From the NCBI RefSeq assembly GCF_031453975.1, contig NZ_JAVDPW010000003.1:1-64000 (forward strand): a stretch of 64,000 nucleotides of DNA. Reading direction: 5' to 3'. The notes beneath the pieces are model-generated. The model saw only the letters and a program-made list of their open reading frames with translations. It was not told the origin of the DNA and did not search any database. Both the position numbers and the translations under genes were made by a program. This DNA comes from Inquilinus ginsengisoli_A (GTDB lineage Bacteria; Pseudomonadota; Alphaproteobacteria; DSM-16000; Inquilinaceae). Every line of letters begins with the position of its first letter. The stretch's first letter is position 1. This document shows positions 50,330 through 58,456 of this stretch, piece after piece.

Positions 50330-51114
50330 GTCCTGTCCCCCTGTTGTGGTGGCCGCTGCGGATGGGCCTGCGGCGCCATCGCATCCGGTCCGGTTTGTCG
50401 TGTCCGTTCGCCATCCCTGGTCCCGGCCCAGTCCAGGGCCGAGGGCAGGGTCAGCAGGCCATCGGTCGCGAAGTCCTGGAAGGCGGTGATCGCGGCGTCG
50501 ATCGCGCGCCTCGCCGCCTCGGCGTCGCCGGCGGCGAGGGCGGCGACCAGCGCCTCCCGCCCGATCGGCCGGTGGTGGCGCCCGGCAAGGTCGAAGAAGG
50601 CCACGATCCGGTCCGCCTGGTTCCAGGCCTCCGCCAGCCAGCGGCCGACCAGCCCGCCGGCCCGGGCGGCGAGATGGTCCAGGATCTGCCGGTCGGTGCT
50701 GCGGGCGGTGACCGCGGCCTGGCGGTCCTCGCGGCCCTGCAGCGCGGCGGCAATGCGCGTCAACGCGGTCAGCCGGGCGGCTTCGTCCGCCGACAGCCGC
50801 AGGGCGGCCAGGCCGGGTTCGATCGCCCGGCGGGCCTGGATGACGTCGCCGATCAGGGCGCCGGTCACCGGCGCCACCCGCCAGCCGCGGCGCGGCTCAG
50901 CGGTGACCAGCCCTTCGCCGGCCAGGGTGGTCAGGGCGGCGCGGATGGCGGCCCGGCCCAGGCCGAACCGGCCGGCGATCTCCGGCTCCGAACACTGGTC
51001 GCCCGGCCGCAGCTCGCAGTCGATCAGGGCGCGGCGCAGCCGCTTCACGGCGAAGGCGGCCTTCGGCTCCGCTCCCGGCGGGGTCAGGGCGAAGGGCGAG
51101 GAATAGTCGTACAT
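50326..51114 (-). CDS. GntR-family (FadR-like) transcriptional regulator
   Basis: 262 aa. Winged helix at residues ~18-75: AVKRLRRALIDCELRPGDQC, SEPEIAGRFGLGRAAIRAAL, EGLVTAEPRRGWRV. The C-terminal all-helical ligand-binding domain (FCD) has ARRAIEPGLAALRLSADEAA and HRPIGREALVAALAAGDAEA with metal or ligand His. Its stop overlaps the first binding-protein gene, so it is co-transcribed and probably autoregulates through the site at 51126-51142. Confidence 0.92.
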   Translation of the reverse strand: MYDYSSPFALTPPGAEPKAAFAVKRLRRALIDCELRPGDQCSEPEIAGRFGLGRAAIRAALTTLAGEGLVTAEPRRGWRVAPVTGALIGDVIQARRAIEPGLAALRLSADEAARLTALTRIAAALQGREDRQAAVTARSTDRQILDHLAARAGGLVGRWLAEAWNQADRIVAFFDLAGRHHRPIGREALVAALAAGDAEAARRAIDAAITAFQDFATDGLLTLPSALDWAGTRDGERTRQTGPDAMAPQAHPQRPPQQGDRT

Positions 51115-51125
51115 AAATCGGATCG

Positions 51126-51142
51126 TGTCATTGTACGTGACA
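51126..51142. promoter_or_regulatory. Candidate GntR operator
   Basis: TGTCA-TTGTACG-TGACA, 11 bases upstream of the GntR start. The surrounding AT-rich stretch (51120-51190) is the likely promoter of the GntR-importer operon. The same GTCA-N7-TGAC geometry appears at 40230-40244. Confidence 0.55.
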
Positions 51143-51240
51143 TCTCACAAGCGGAAATCTGATATTTCACTCAATGAAAATGGATTAAAAGTGGGCCGGC
51201 CTCAGTGGATCCAACCGTCAGCGACCAAGTTCCCTCTTCC

Positions 51241-51315
51241 GTCATTGCCGGGCTTGACCCGGCAATCCAGAGGATGTCGACAGTCTCTGGATGCCCGGAT
51301 CAAGTCCGGGCATGA
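51241..51315. repeat. Palindromic alphaproteobacterial-type repeat
   Basis: First hairpin ATTGCCGGG-CTTGA-CCCGGCAAT (51244-51266), second hairpin TGCCCGG...CCGGGCA (51292-51312), joined by the inverted pair ATCCAGAG/CTCTGGAT (51265-51272 and 51285-51292). This pattern of CCGGGCTTGACCCGG hairpins is a common intergenic repeat in Alphaproteobacteria. It lies in the 292-base gap between the GntR gene and the DSD1-type gene. Confidence 0.8.
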
Positions 51316-51406
51316 AAGGGTGGGAATGCGCAGGACCCGTGGCTCACCCTCGGGGAACGCGGCCTGTCGACGTTGTGATCAAATCATCCGTCAGGAGTCC
51401 AAGCCG

Positions 51407-52513
51407 ATGCTGCAGCCGCCGCCCGCCGAGCCGGGCATGCGCGAGGATGAGGTCGACACGCCGGCCTTGATCCTCGACCTCGATGTCTTCGAGGCCAATC
51501 TCGACCACATGGCCGGGCTGGCGGCAGCGGCGGGCGTGCGCCTGCGGCCGCATGCCAAGACGCACAAATCGCCGGTCATCGCCCATCTGCAGCTGGCCCG
51601 CGGCGCGGTCGGCCAATGCGTCCAGAAGGTCGCCGAGGCCGAGATCCTGGCCTGGGGCGGCGTTCCCGACATCCTGGTCAGCAACGAGGTGGTCAGCCCG
51701 CGCAAGCTGGCGCGCCTGGCCGCGCTGTCGCGGCTGGCGCAGGTCGCCGTCTGCGCCGACCATCCCGACGGCGTGGCGGCGATCGAGGCGGCGGCGGAGG
51801 CCGCGGGGATCAGGCTGACCGTGCTGGTCGAGATCGATGTCGGCACCGGCCGCTGCGGTGTGGCGCCGGGGCCGGAGGCGGTGGCGCTGGCCGAGCGCAT
51901 CGCCGCCAGCCGGCACCTGATCTTCGGCGGGCTGCAGGCTTATCACGGCCGGGCCCAGCACCAGCGTTCGGCCGGTGAGCGGGCCGCCAGCATCGCCGCC
52001 GCCGGTGAGGCGGCGGGGCGGGTGGTGCAGGCGCTGCGCGGGCGCGGGCTCGACTGCCCGATCGTCAGCGGCGCCGGCACCGGCACCTTCGCGCTCGAAG
52101 CGGCGAGCGGCGTGTTCAACGAGCTGCAGGCCGGCTCCTACATCTTCATGGACGCGGATTACGGCCGGAACGATCCGGCCCCGCCGTTCCGCCAGGCCCT
52201 GTTCGTGCTGGCGACGGTGATGAGCGCCCGCAGCGGGGCCGCCGTCGTCGATGCCGGGCACAAGGCCGTTGCGGTCGACAGCGGCATGCCCCTGGTCTGG
52301 GGCCGGGGCGACGTCCGCTACGAGGGCGCCTCCGACGAACATGGCCGGCTGGCGGTCGGGCCGGAGGCCGGGGCGCTCAAGCTCGGCGAGCGGATCCGGC
52401 TGGTGCCGGGCCATTGCGACCCGACCGTCGACCGCTACGACTGGTATGTCGGAATCCGGGCCGGCCGGGTCGAATGCCTGTGGCCGGTCGCGGCGCGGGG
52501 CGCCATGGCCTGA
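51407..52513 (+). CDS. DSD1-family PLP-dependent enzyme (D-threonine aldolase / D-serine dehydratase-like)
   Basis: 368 aa with an alanine racemase-like barrel. PLP Lys is in RPHAKTHKSPVI near residue 48. VSNEVVS, IDVGTGRCGVAPG and GLQAYHGRAQH follow. The C-terminal metal site is PGHCDPTVDRYDWYV, with His and Cys typical of the D-serine dehydratase-like domain. It cleaves or dehydrates D-3-hydroxy amino acids. CAGGAG precedes the ATG at 51407. It reads opposite to the GntR operon. Confidence 0.88.
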   Translation: MLQPPPAEPGMREDEVDTPALILDLDVFEANLDHMAGLAAAAGVRLRPHAKTHKSPVIAHLQLARGAVGQCVQKVAEAEILAWGGVPDILVSNEVVSPRKLARLAALSRLAQVAVCADHPDGVAAIEAAAEAAGIRLTVLVEIDVGTGRCGVAPGPEAVALAERIAASRHLIFGGLQAYHGRAQHQRSAGERAASIAAAGEAAGRVVQALRGRGLDCPIVSGAGTGTFALEAASGVFNELQAGSYIFMDADYGRNDPAPPFRQALFVLATVMSARSGAAVVDAGHKAVAVDSGMPLVWGRGDVRYEGASDEHGRLAVGPEAGALKLGERIRLVPGHCDPTVDRYDWYVGIRAGRVECLWPVAARGAMA

Positions 52514-52534
52514 TCGGCTACCGGGAGATCCGGC

Positions 52535-53356
52535 TCAGGGCACGCGGCCCGCGACGATCACGCCGATCATGCTGGCGAAGAAGCCGCCCGCTGCGGAGCG
52601 GGCCTGGGTCTGGTCCCACCACACCCGGGCCGCTTCCTCGGAGACCCAGCCTTCGGCGACCGCGCCCTCGAGGCTCGCCGAAAGGCCCAGGATGCTGTCG
52701 GCCAGGGCGAGGTCGCGGACACTATGGGCAATCGGCTCGACCGAGATGTCCTGGCAGCCCGCGGTCACGAACAGGTGCGGCAGCTCGCGGCCGATGCCGC
52801 CATGGGCGGTGCGGATATCGACCTTGTGGCGCCGCAGGGCGCGCTGGACCTCATTGTCGCCGCCCGTCGCCAGCACCATGGTTTCCCAATCCGGCTCGAA
52901 CGCGCAGACGCGGCCGCCGGGCCGCACCACGCGGATGAGTTCGCGCACGACCAGCGCGGGATCGGGCACGTGCTGCAGCATCCGCTCGACCCGCGCGGCA
53001 TCGAATTCGCCATCGCGGTAGGGCAGGGCCTGCGCGTCGGCAACCTCGAAGCGGATCGGCAGGCCCAGCGACCGGGTCCGGGCCTGCGCCTGCAGGATCA
53101 TCTCGCCGCTCAGGTCGGTCGCGACCACGCGGCCGGCGGACCCGACCAGCGCCGCCAGGCGCTCGGCTTCGAGGCCATTGCCGCAGCCGACCTCCAGCAC
53201 CGACCCCCCTGGCTCCAGGCCCAGCCGGCTGGTGGCCCGCGCCCGGATCTCGTCGATCAGATTCGCGACCAGGTCCAGATAGCGCCCGGCGGTTGCCGGA
53301 TCGCTGTCGACATTGCGCCAGTCCAGGCGGCTTTCGTCCGGCTCGTACCCGTCCAT
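52535..53356 (-). CDS. Class I SAM-dependent methyltransferase
   Basis: 273 aa. SAM-binding motif VLEVGCGNGLEAERLAALVG near residue 51, second acidic motif VVATDLSGEMI, then VADAQALPYRDGEFDAARVE and the UbiE-like RVVRPGGRVCAFEPDWET. Substrate unknown. The C-terminal 70 residues (HSVRDLALADSILGLSASLE) resemble UbiE/MenG-like small-molecule methyltransferases. It is convergent with the DSD1-type gene. Confidence 0.85.
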   Translation of the reverse strand: MDGYEPDESRLDWRNVDSDPATAGRYLDLVANLIDEIRARATSRLGLEPGGSVLEVGCGNGLEAERLAALVGSAGRVVATDLSGEMILQAQARTRSLGLPIRFEVADAQALPYRDGEFDAARVERMLQHVPDPALVVRELIRVVRPGGRVCAFEPDWETMVLATGGDNEVQRALRRHKVDIRTAHGGIGRELPHLFVTAGCQDISVEPIAHSVRDLALADSILGLSASLEGAVAEGWVSEEAARVWWDQTQARSAAGGFFASMIGVIVAGRVP

Positions 53357-53468
53357 ATCGGCTCCTGCATCGGGCTTCTCAAGGGATCCCGAAGCCTAGG
53401 ACGCAGGGGGAAACGTGCCAATTCCTGGAGGGTTACGGCCGCAACGCAGGCCGGGGAAACGCCGCGGC

Positions 53469-54341
53469 CTAGCGCCGCGGATCGAGCAGGTCGCGCAGCC
53501 CGTCGCCGAACAGGTTGAAGCCCAGCACCGAGAAGGTGATGGCCAGGCCGGGGAACAGCGACAGCCAGATGTTCACGCCCAGGAAGTTGCGCCCGTCGCT
53601 CATCATCGCACCCCATTCCGGGGTCGGCGGCTGGGCGCCGAGGCCGAGGAAGCTCAGGGACGCGGCGGTCAGCACCACGCTGCCGGCGGTCAGCGTCGCC
53701 TGGACGATGATCGGGCCCAGCGCGTTGCGCAGGATGTGCTGGAACAGGATGCGCCACAGCCCGGCGCCCAGGGCCCGCGCGGCCTCGGTGTACTCCACCT
53801 GCTTCAGCGACAGTGCCAGATTGCGCGCCAGCCGGCCATAGACCGGGATCGAGAAGATGGCGATGCCGATCATCAGGTTGACCAGGCTGGTGCCGAGAAT
53901 GCTGACGATCAGGATCGACAGCACGATGCCGGGGAAGGCGAACAGAATGTCCATGAACCAGATGACGATCTGGTCCACCCGCCCGCCGGAATAGCCGGCG
54001 AGCAGGCCGAGCGGGATGCCGACCACCAGGGCGATGCCGACCCCCAGCACGATCTCCAGCAGCGACAGCCGGGCGCCGTAGATGATGCGCGAGAACAGGT
54101 CGCGGCCGTATTGGTCGGTGCCGAACAGGTGCTCGGCGGATGGCGGCCGCAGCGCGGTGGCCAGCGACTGCTGCACCGGGTCATGGGTGGCCAGCAGCGG
54201 CGCCAGGATGCCGGCCAGCACCAGCAGCAGCACCATGGCGCCGCCGATGGTCAGGTTCTTGTGCCGGCGCAGGATGCGGCCCAGGCGCTTGGCCCGGGAC
54301 GGGCCGGCCGGAAGGTCGTCGCTGTCGGCGATCGTGGTCAA
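53469..54341 (-). CDS. Dipeptide-type ABC transporter permease (DppC-like), second system
   Basis: 290 aa. N-terminal cytoplasmic RAKRLGRILRRHKNLTIGG precedes the first helix. HLFGTDQYGRDLFSRIIYGA is the periplasmic gating motif. EAA-type loop YTEAARALGAGLWRILFQHI. Six helices. It follows the DppB-like permease by 9 bases and is the last gene of the minus-strand arm. Confidence 0.93.
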   Translation of the reverse strand: MTTIADSDDLPAGPSRAKRLGRILRRHKNLTIGGAMVLLLVLAGILAPLLATHDPVQQSLATALRPPSAEHLFGTDQYGRDLFSRIIYGARLSLLEIVLGVGIALVVGIPLGLLAGYSGGRVDQIVIWFMDILFAFPGIVLSILIVSILGTSLVNLMIGIAIFSIPVYGRLARNLALSLKQVEYTEAARALGAGLWRILFQHILRNALGPIIVQATLTAGSVVLTAASLSFLGLGAQPPTPEWGAMMSDGRNFLGVNIWLSLFPGLAITFSVLGFNLFGDGLRDLLDPRR

Positions 54342-54350
54342 AGGCCTGCC

Positions 54351-55271
54351 CTAGTCGAAACGGATGCGGGGGTTGATGGCGGCGATCACCAGATCGGCCA
54401 GGAAGTTGACCAGCACCACCGACACCACGGTCAGCAGGGTCACGCCCTGGATGATGGGGTAGTCGCGGTAGCGCACGGCGTCGACCAGCAGCCGGCCGAT
54501 CCCCGGCCAGTTGAACACCGATTCCGTGACCACGGCGCCGCCCAAGAGGCCGCCGAAGTTCAGCCCGATGATGGTGACGATCGGGATCAGCGCGTTGCGC
54601 AGCGCGTGCTTGCGGTAGATCACCGAACTGCCCAGCCCCTTGGCCCGGGCGGTGCGGATGTAGTCCTGGCCGATGACCTCCAGCATGCTCGACCGCGTCA
54701 TCCGCGCGATCAGCGCGGCCGGCAGCAGGCCGAGGGCGAGGGCGGGCATGACGTAGTTCGGCCAGCCGCCGGCGCCCAGCAGCGGCAGCCATTTCAGCTG
54801 CACCGCGAACAGGTTCATCATCATCAGCGCCAGCCAGAAATTGGCCACCGAGGCGCCGCCGATCGCGGCGATCATCACCATGTGGTCGGGCCAGGCGCTG
54901 CGGTAGATCGCGGCGAACATGCCGGCGGCGACGCCGATCAGGATGGCGAAGCTGTAGCTGACCACCGCCAGCGAGACGGTGTAGGGGAAGCGTTCGCCGA
55001 TCTCGTCGATGACCGGTTTCTTCGACTTGATCGACTCGCCGAAATCGCCCCGTGCGGCGTTGCTCAGGAACAGGCCGTACTGGATGAGGAAGGGCTGGTC
55101 GAGGCCGAGGCGGGTGCGCATGCCGTCGACCGCGTCCTGGGTCGCCTGCGGCCCGGCCATGATCCGCGCCGGGTCGCCCGGCAGCATCCGCACCGCGCCG
55201 AAGATCAGGAACGACACGCCGAGCAGGATCAGCGGCAGCGCGACCAGCTTGCGGGTCAGGTAGGCCTTCAT
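54351..55271 (-). CDS. Dipeptide-type ABC transporter permease (DppB-like), second system
   Basis: 306 aa. Start MKAYLTRKLVALPLILLGVS, then DQPFLIQYGLFLSNAARGDFG, and the EAA loop YIRTARAKGLGSSVIYRKHA. Topology of six helices. The start is 304 bases after the binding-protein stop, with a G-rich repeat pair between. Confidence 0.93.
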   Translation of the reverse strand: MKAYLTRKLVALPLILLGVSFLIFGAVRMLPGDPARIMAGPQATQDAVDGMRTRLGLDQPFLIQYGLFLSNAARGDFGESIKSKKPVIDEIGERFPYTVSLAVVSYSFAILIGVAAGMFAAIYRSAWPDHMVMIAAIGGASVANFWLALMMMNLFAVQLKWLPLLGAGGWPNYVMPALALGLLPAALIARMTRSSMLEVIGQDYIRTARAKGLGSSVIYRKHALRNALIPIVTIIGLNFGGLLGGAVVTESVFNWPGIGRLLVDAVRYRDYPIIQGVTLLTVVSVVLVNFLADLVIAAINPRIRFD

Positions 55272-55362
55272 GCCGGGATGGTTCCGAGTGTTGTACGCAA
55301 CCTCTCCCGCTTGGCGGGATCTTCCGGGAACTCCACCGCTCGCTCGGGCCTGAATTTTCCAT

Positions 55363-55532
55363 CCTCCCCCTCCCCCCGCGGGAGGGGGCAGGGGGAGGGG
55401 GTGTCGATCGAAGAGAGCCGGCCCGCAGCCATCCAGGATTGCCGCCGGTTGCGGCGGTTCTTCGGCGTAGGAGCCAACGGCAGCAGACCCCTCCCCCTCC
55501 CCCTACCCCCTCCCGCAAGGGGAGGGGGAGGA
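55363..55532. repeat. Inverted G-rich REP-like pair, copy 5
   Basis: Units at about 55363-55402 and 55497-55532, inverted, in the gap between the binding-protein and DppB-like genes of the second importer. The left unit has GGGGGCAGGGGG instead of GTAGG. GTGTCGATCG follows the left unit. A partial copy of a different repeat (CTCTCCCGCTTGGCGGGA) lies at 55302-55319. Confidence 0.87.
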
Positions 55533-55575
55533 TAAGAGGGGGACCCCGCTACGCTGATGTCGGTCGCTGCGAGCA

Positions 55576-57126
55576 TCAAGCCTTGGTCGCGCGTTCCGGG
55601 ATGATCTCGCCGCCGGGCTGCAGCCAGGCGCCCTTGACGTCGGCCCGCGCCGCGGCGAGGTCGTTCGGGTAGTACAGCAGCACATGCGCCGCATCCTGGA
55701 CGATGATGCGCTGGGCCTTGGCGTAGAGCGTCTTGCGCTCGGCGCTGTCGGTCGACGACCCGGCCTTGTCCAGGATCCCGTCCAGCTCGGCATTGCTGTA
55801 GAAGCCGAGATTGGCGCTCTTCGGCGACCAGCTGTCGGTGTAGTACAGCGGCTTCAGCTGCAGATCGGCGTCGAAGGTGCCGGTGGACCAGGAGGCGATG
55901 ACGCTGTGCACGCCCTGGGCCGCCTTCTCCTCCGGCGTGCCGAAGGCGGCAGCGGTCCAGACGCCGCTCTCCATGCGCTGGATGTTCAGGGTGATGCCGG
56001 CCGCAGCCCACATGCCCTGCAGGATCTCGGCGATCGGCGCCTCCGGCTCCTGCACCGCGACATTGATGGTGATGCCGTCGGCATGGCCGGCCTCGGCCAG
56101 CAGCGCCTTGGCCTTGGCGACATCCAGCCCGTAGCCCTCGACCGTGGGGTCGTAGCCGAACACCGCGGGCGACAGCGGCGAGGTCGCCGGCAGGCCGAAG
56201 CCGTAGAGCAGGTTGCTGACCAGCCCGGCCCGGTCGGTGGCGAGGTTCAGCGCCTGGCGGACGCGGACATCGTCCAGCGGCGCCAGCTTGCAGTTCAGTG
56301 CCACCCAGAACACCGCGGTCGGGTTGCCCTCGATCAGCGTCAGCTCCGGGTTCGCCTTGATCGGCGCGGCGAAGACCGGCGGCAGCGGCACCACCACATC
56401 GGCGTCGCCGGTCTGCACCGCCATGTTCATGACGGCCGCTTCCTGGGTCCAGATCCACTTCAGGGTCTTGGTCGGGGCCTTGTCGCCCCAGTAGTCGGCA
56501 TTCGCCTCCGACAGCACGTATTCGCCCGACTTGTACTCGGCCAGCTTGTACGGGCCGGTGCCCACCGCGGCGCGGCCCAGCGTGCCAGCCTTGTCGGCCT
56601 TCGGGCTGACGATCGAGGCCGAGGCGACGGCCATCAGCTTGAGGAAGGCGGGGTAGGGGCGCTTCAGGGTGAATCGGATGGTGTCGGCATCCGCCGCCTT
56701 GACCTCGGCCAGGATGGCGCGGAACCGCCCGCTGGCGGCCAGGCCGCGCTTCTCGTCCATGTGCCTGGCGAAGCTGGCGATCACGGCGTCGGCGTTGCAG
56801 GGCTCGCCGTCATGGAACTTGACGCCCGGACGCAGGGTGAAGGTCCAGACCGTGCCGGTGGCGTCCGTCTCCCACTTGGTGGCGAGGACGGGCACGATCT
56901 CCATCTTCTCGTTGTAGCCGGTCAGGCCCTCATACATCGGCTCGAGGATCGCCGAGGTGTAGGTCGCGGTCTGGTCCGCCGGGTCCATGCTGCGCGGCGC
57001 CTCGCTCTGCATGATCACGATCTGCGAGGCGTCGGCCGCGAAGGCGCCGCGGCCCTTCAGCAGCGCCGCCAGTCCCACCGCCCCGCCCAGGGCCAGCGCG
57101 CCGCGCCGGTCGATCAGAATGGTCAT
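55576..57126 (-). CDS. Dipeptide-type periplasmic substrate-binding protein, second system
   Basis: 516 aa. Tat-like signal (DRRGALALGGAVGLAALLKG, then RGAFAAD). The mature pattern is QIVIMQSEAPRSMDPADQTA, GLTGYNEKMEIVPVLATKWE, VGTGPYKLAEYKSG and VRVRQALNLATDRAGL. It differs from the two paralogs at 47310-50329. GGGGGATGAC precedes the ATG at 57126; an earlier in-frame ATG (57138) is less favourable. It diverges from the ROK gene. Confidence 0.92.
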   Translation of the reverse strand: MTILIDRRGALALGGAVGLAALLKGRGAFAADASQIVIMQSEAPRSMDPADQTATYTSAILEPMYEGLTGYNEKMEIVPVLATKWETDATGTVWTFTLRPGVKFHDGEPCNADAVIASFARHMDEKRGLAASGRFRAILAEVKAADADTIRFTLKRPYPAFLKLMAVASASIVSPKADKAGTLGRAAVGTGPYKLAEYKSGEYVLSEANADYWGDKAPTKTLKWIWTQEAAVMNMAVQTGDADVVVPLPPVFAAPIKANPELTLIEGNPTAVFWVALNCKLAPLDDVRVRQALNLATDRAGLVSNLLYGFGLPATSPLSPAVFGYDPTVEGYGLDVAKAKALLAEAGHADGITINVAVQEPEAPIAEILQGMWAAAGITLNIQRMESGVWTAAAFGTPEEKAAQGVHSVIASWSTGTFDADLQLKPLYYTDSWSPKSANLGFYSNAELDGILDKAGSSTDSAERKTLYAKAQRIIVQDAAHVLLYYPNDLAAARADVKGAWLQPGGEIIPERATKA

Positions 57127-57313
57127 GTCATCCCCCATTTGTTCGAATCGATCCGGCAACCTATTCGTTCAAGATGCCCGGCGATTTTGTTTGGAACGTG
57201 AAGCCTGTGGCTTGATTAAATTCAATTCGTGAACTAACTGTCAAGCAGGACGTCAGCCCGGCCGCGGTTTTCGTGGTGGGGATGATGGCCGCCCCGCACC
57301 GGTCCCGAGGCAG
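57127..57313. promoter_or_regulatory. Divergent promoter region of the second importer/ROK locus
   Basis: 187 bases between oppositely oriented genes. An AT-rich patch (57180-57245) contains the inverted repeat AAGCC-TGT-GGCTT (57201-57213) and TTGATTAAATTCAATTCG. These are the likely promoters and operators of the ROK regulator, which commonly controls the adjacent transport genes. Confidence 0.5.
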
Positions 57314-58453
57314 ATGGCCAACCCGTCGAAACGCTCCCTGCTCGAAGCCGTCACCGACCACGGACCGCTGAGCCGGTCCGAGCTGTCGGCGCTGACCGGG
57401 CTGAGCAAGGCGGCGATCACGGGGCTGAGCCGCGAGCTGATTCAGGACGGCGCGCTGGCCGAAAGCGACGTCGCCGCCGCACCCGCCCGCCAGGGCCGGC
57501 CGTCGATCCTGCTGACCCTGAACCCGAGCTACGGCTACTTCATCGGCGCCTCGATCGTGGAGGAGCCGGTGACGCTGGTGCTGACCGACCTGCAGGGCGC
57601 GGTGCTGGGCCAGCGCAGCGCGCCATGGTCGAACGACCCGCGAGAGATCGCCGAGACCATCCGCCAGGCGGTGCCGCACCTGCTGGGCGGGGCCGGCATC
57701 CCGGCCGACCGGCTGCGCGGCATCGGCGTCGCCCTGTCCGGCCTGGTCAACAACGACCAGGACCGCTGCCTGCATTCGGCCAATCTCGGCTGGCTCGACC
57801 TGCCGGTCGCGGCGGTGATCGCCGGTGCCACCGGCGTGCCGGTGTTCCTGGAGAACGACGCCAACGCCGTCGCCACCGGCGAGCGGCTGTACGGGCTGGC
57901 GCGCGACTTCCGCACCTTCACCACCGTGACCTTCGGCGACAGCATCGGCTGCGCCCATTATGTCGACGGGGCGCTGTATCGCGGCCATGGCGGCGGCGCC
58001 GGCGAGATCGCCCATTGCACGATCGAGCCGGGCGGGCTGCCCTGCCGCTGCGGCAAGCGCGGCTGCCTCGACACCATCGCCCCGCGCCAGGCGATCCTGG
58101 CCCAGGCGCGCGAACGGGGACTGGCGGCGACCACCACGGCGGGGATCGAGGCGCTGGCGGCGCAGGGCAACACCGACGCGATCCAGATCCTGCATCGCGC
58201 CGGCGGGGCGCTGGGGCTGGCCATCGCCCATGTCATCCAGATCAACAACCCGGAATTCGTGCTGGTGGTCGATGTCGACGGCGCGCTGGGCCCGCTGTTC
58301 CGCACCGTCACCCAGCAGGCGATCGAGGCCAATGTCCTGCCCCGGCTGGCGGCGTCGACCCAGATCCGCTTCCACCAGGCGACCCGCGACCTGTGGGCCC
58401 GCGGCGCCGCCAGCATCGCCGCCCACAAGTTTTTGACCCGCGAAGAAGGCTGA
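57314..58453 (+). CDS. ROK-family transcriptional regulator
   Basis: 379 aa. N-terminal winged helix: SLLEAVTDHGPLSRSELSAL, then TGLSKAAITGLSRELIQDG. The ROK domain has the zinc motif GLPCRCGKRGCLDTIAPRQA and VFLENDANAVATGERLYG with the NAGK-like Asp/Asn. It is the first gene of the plus-strand arm and likely represses or activates it in response to a sugar or peptide-linked ligand. Confidence 0.92.
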   Translation: MANPSKRSLLEAVTDHGPLSRSELSALTGLSKAAITGLSRELIQDGALAESDVAAAPARQGRPSILLTLNPSYGYFIGASIVEEPVTLVLTDLQGAVLGQRSAPWSNDPREIAETIRQAVPHLLGGAGIPADRLRGIGVALSGLVNNDQDRCLHSANLGWLDLPVAAVIAGATGVPVFLENDANAVATGERLYGLARDFRTFTTVTFGDSIGCAHYVDGALYRGHGGGAGEIAHCTIEPGGLPCRCGKRGCLDTIAPRQAILAQARERGLAATTTAGIEALAAQGNTDAIQILHRAGGALGLAIAHVIQINNPEFVLVVDVDGALGPLFRTVTQQAIEANVLPRLAASTQIRFHQATRDLWARGAASIAAHKFLTREEG

Positions 58454-58456
58454 GGA

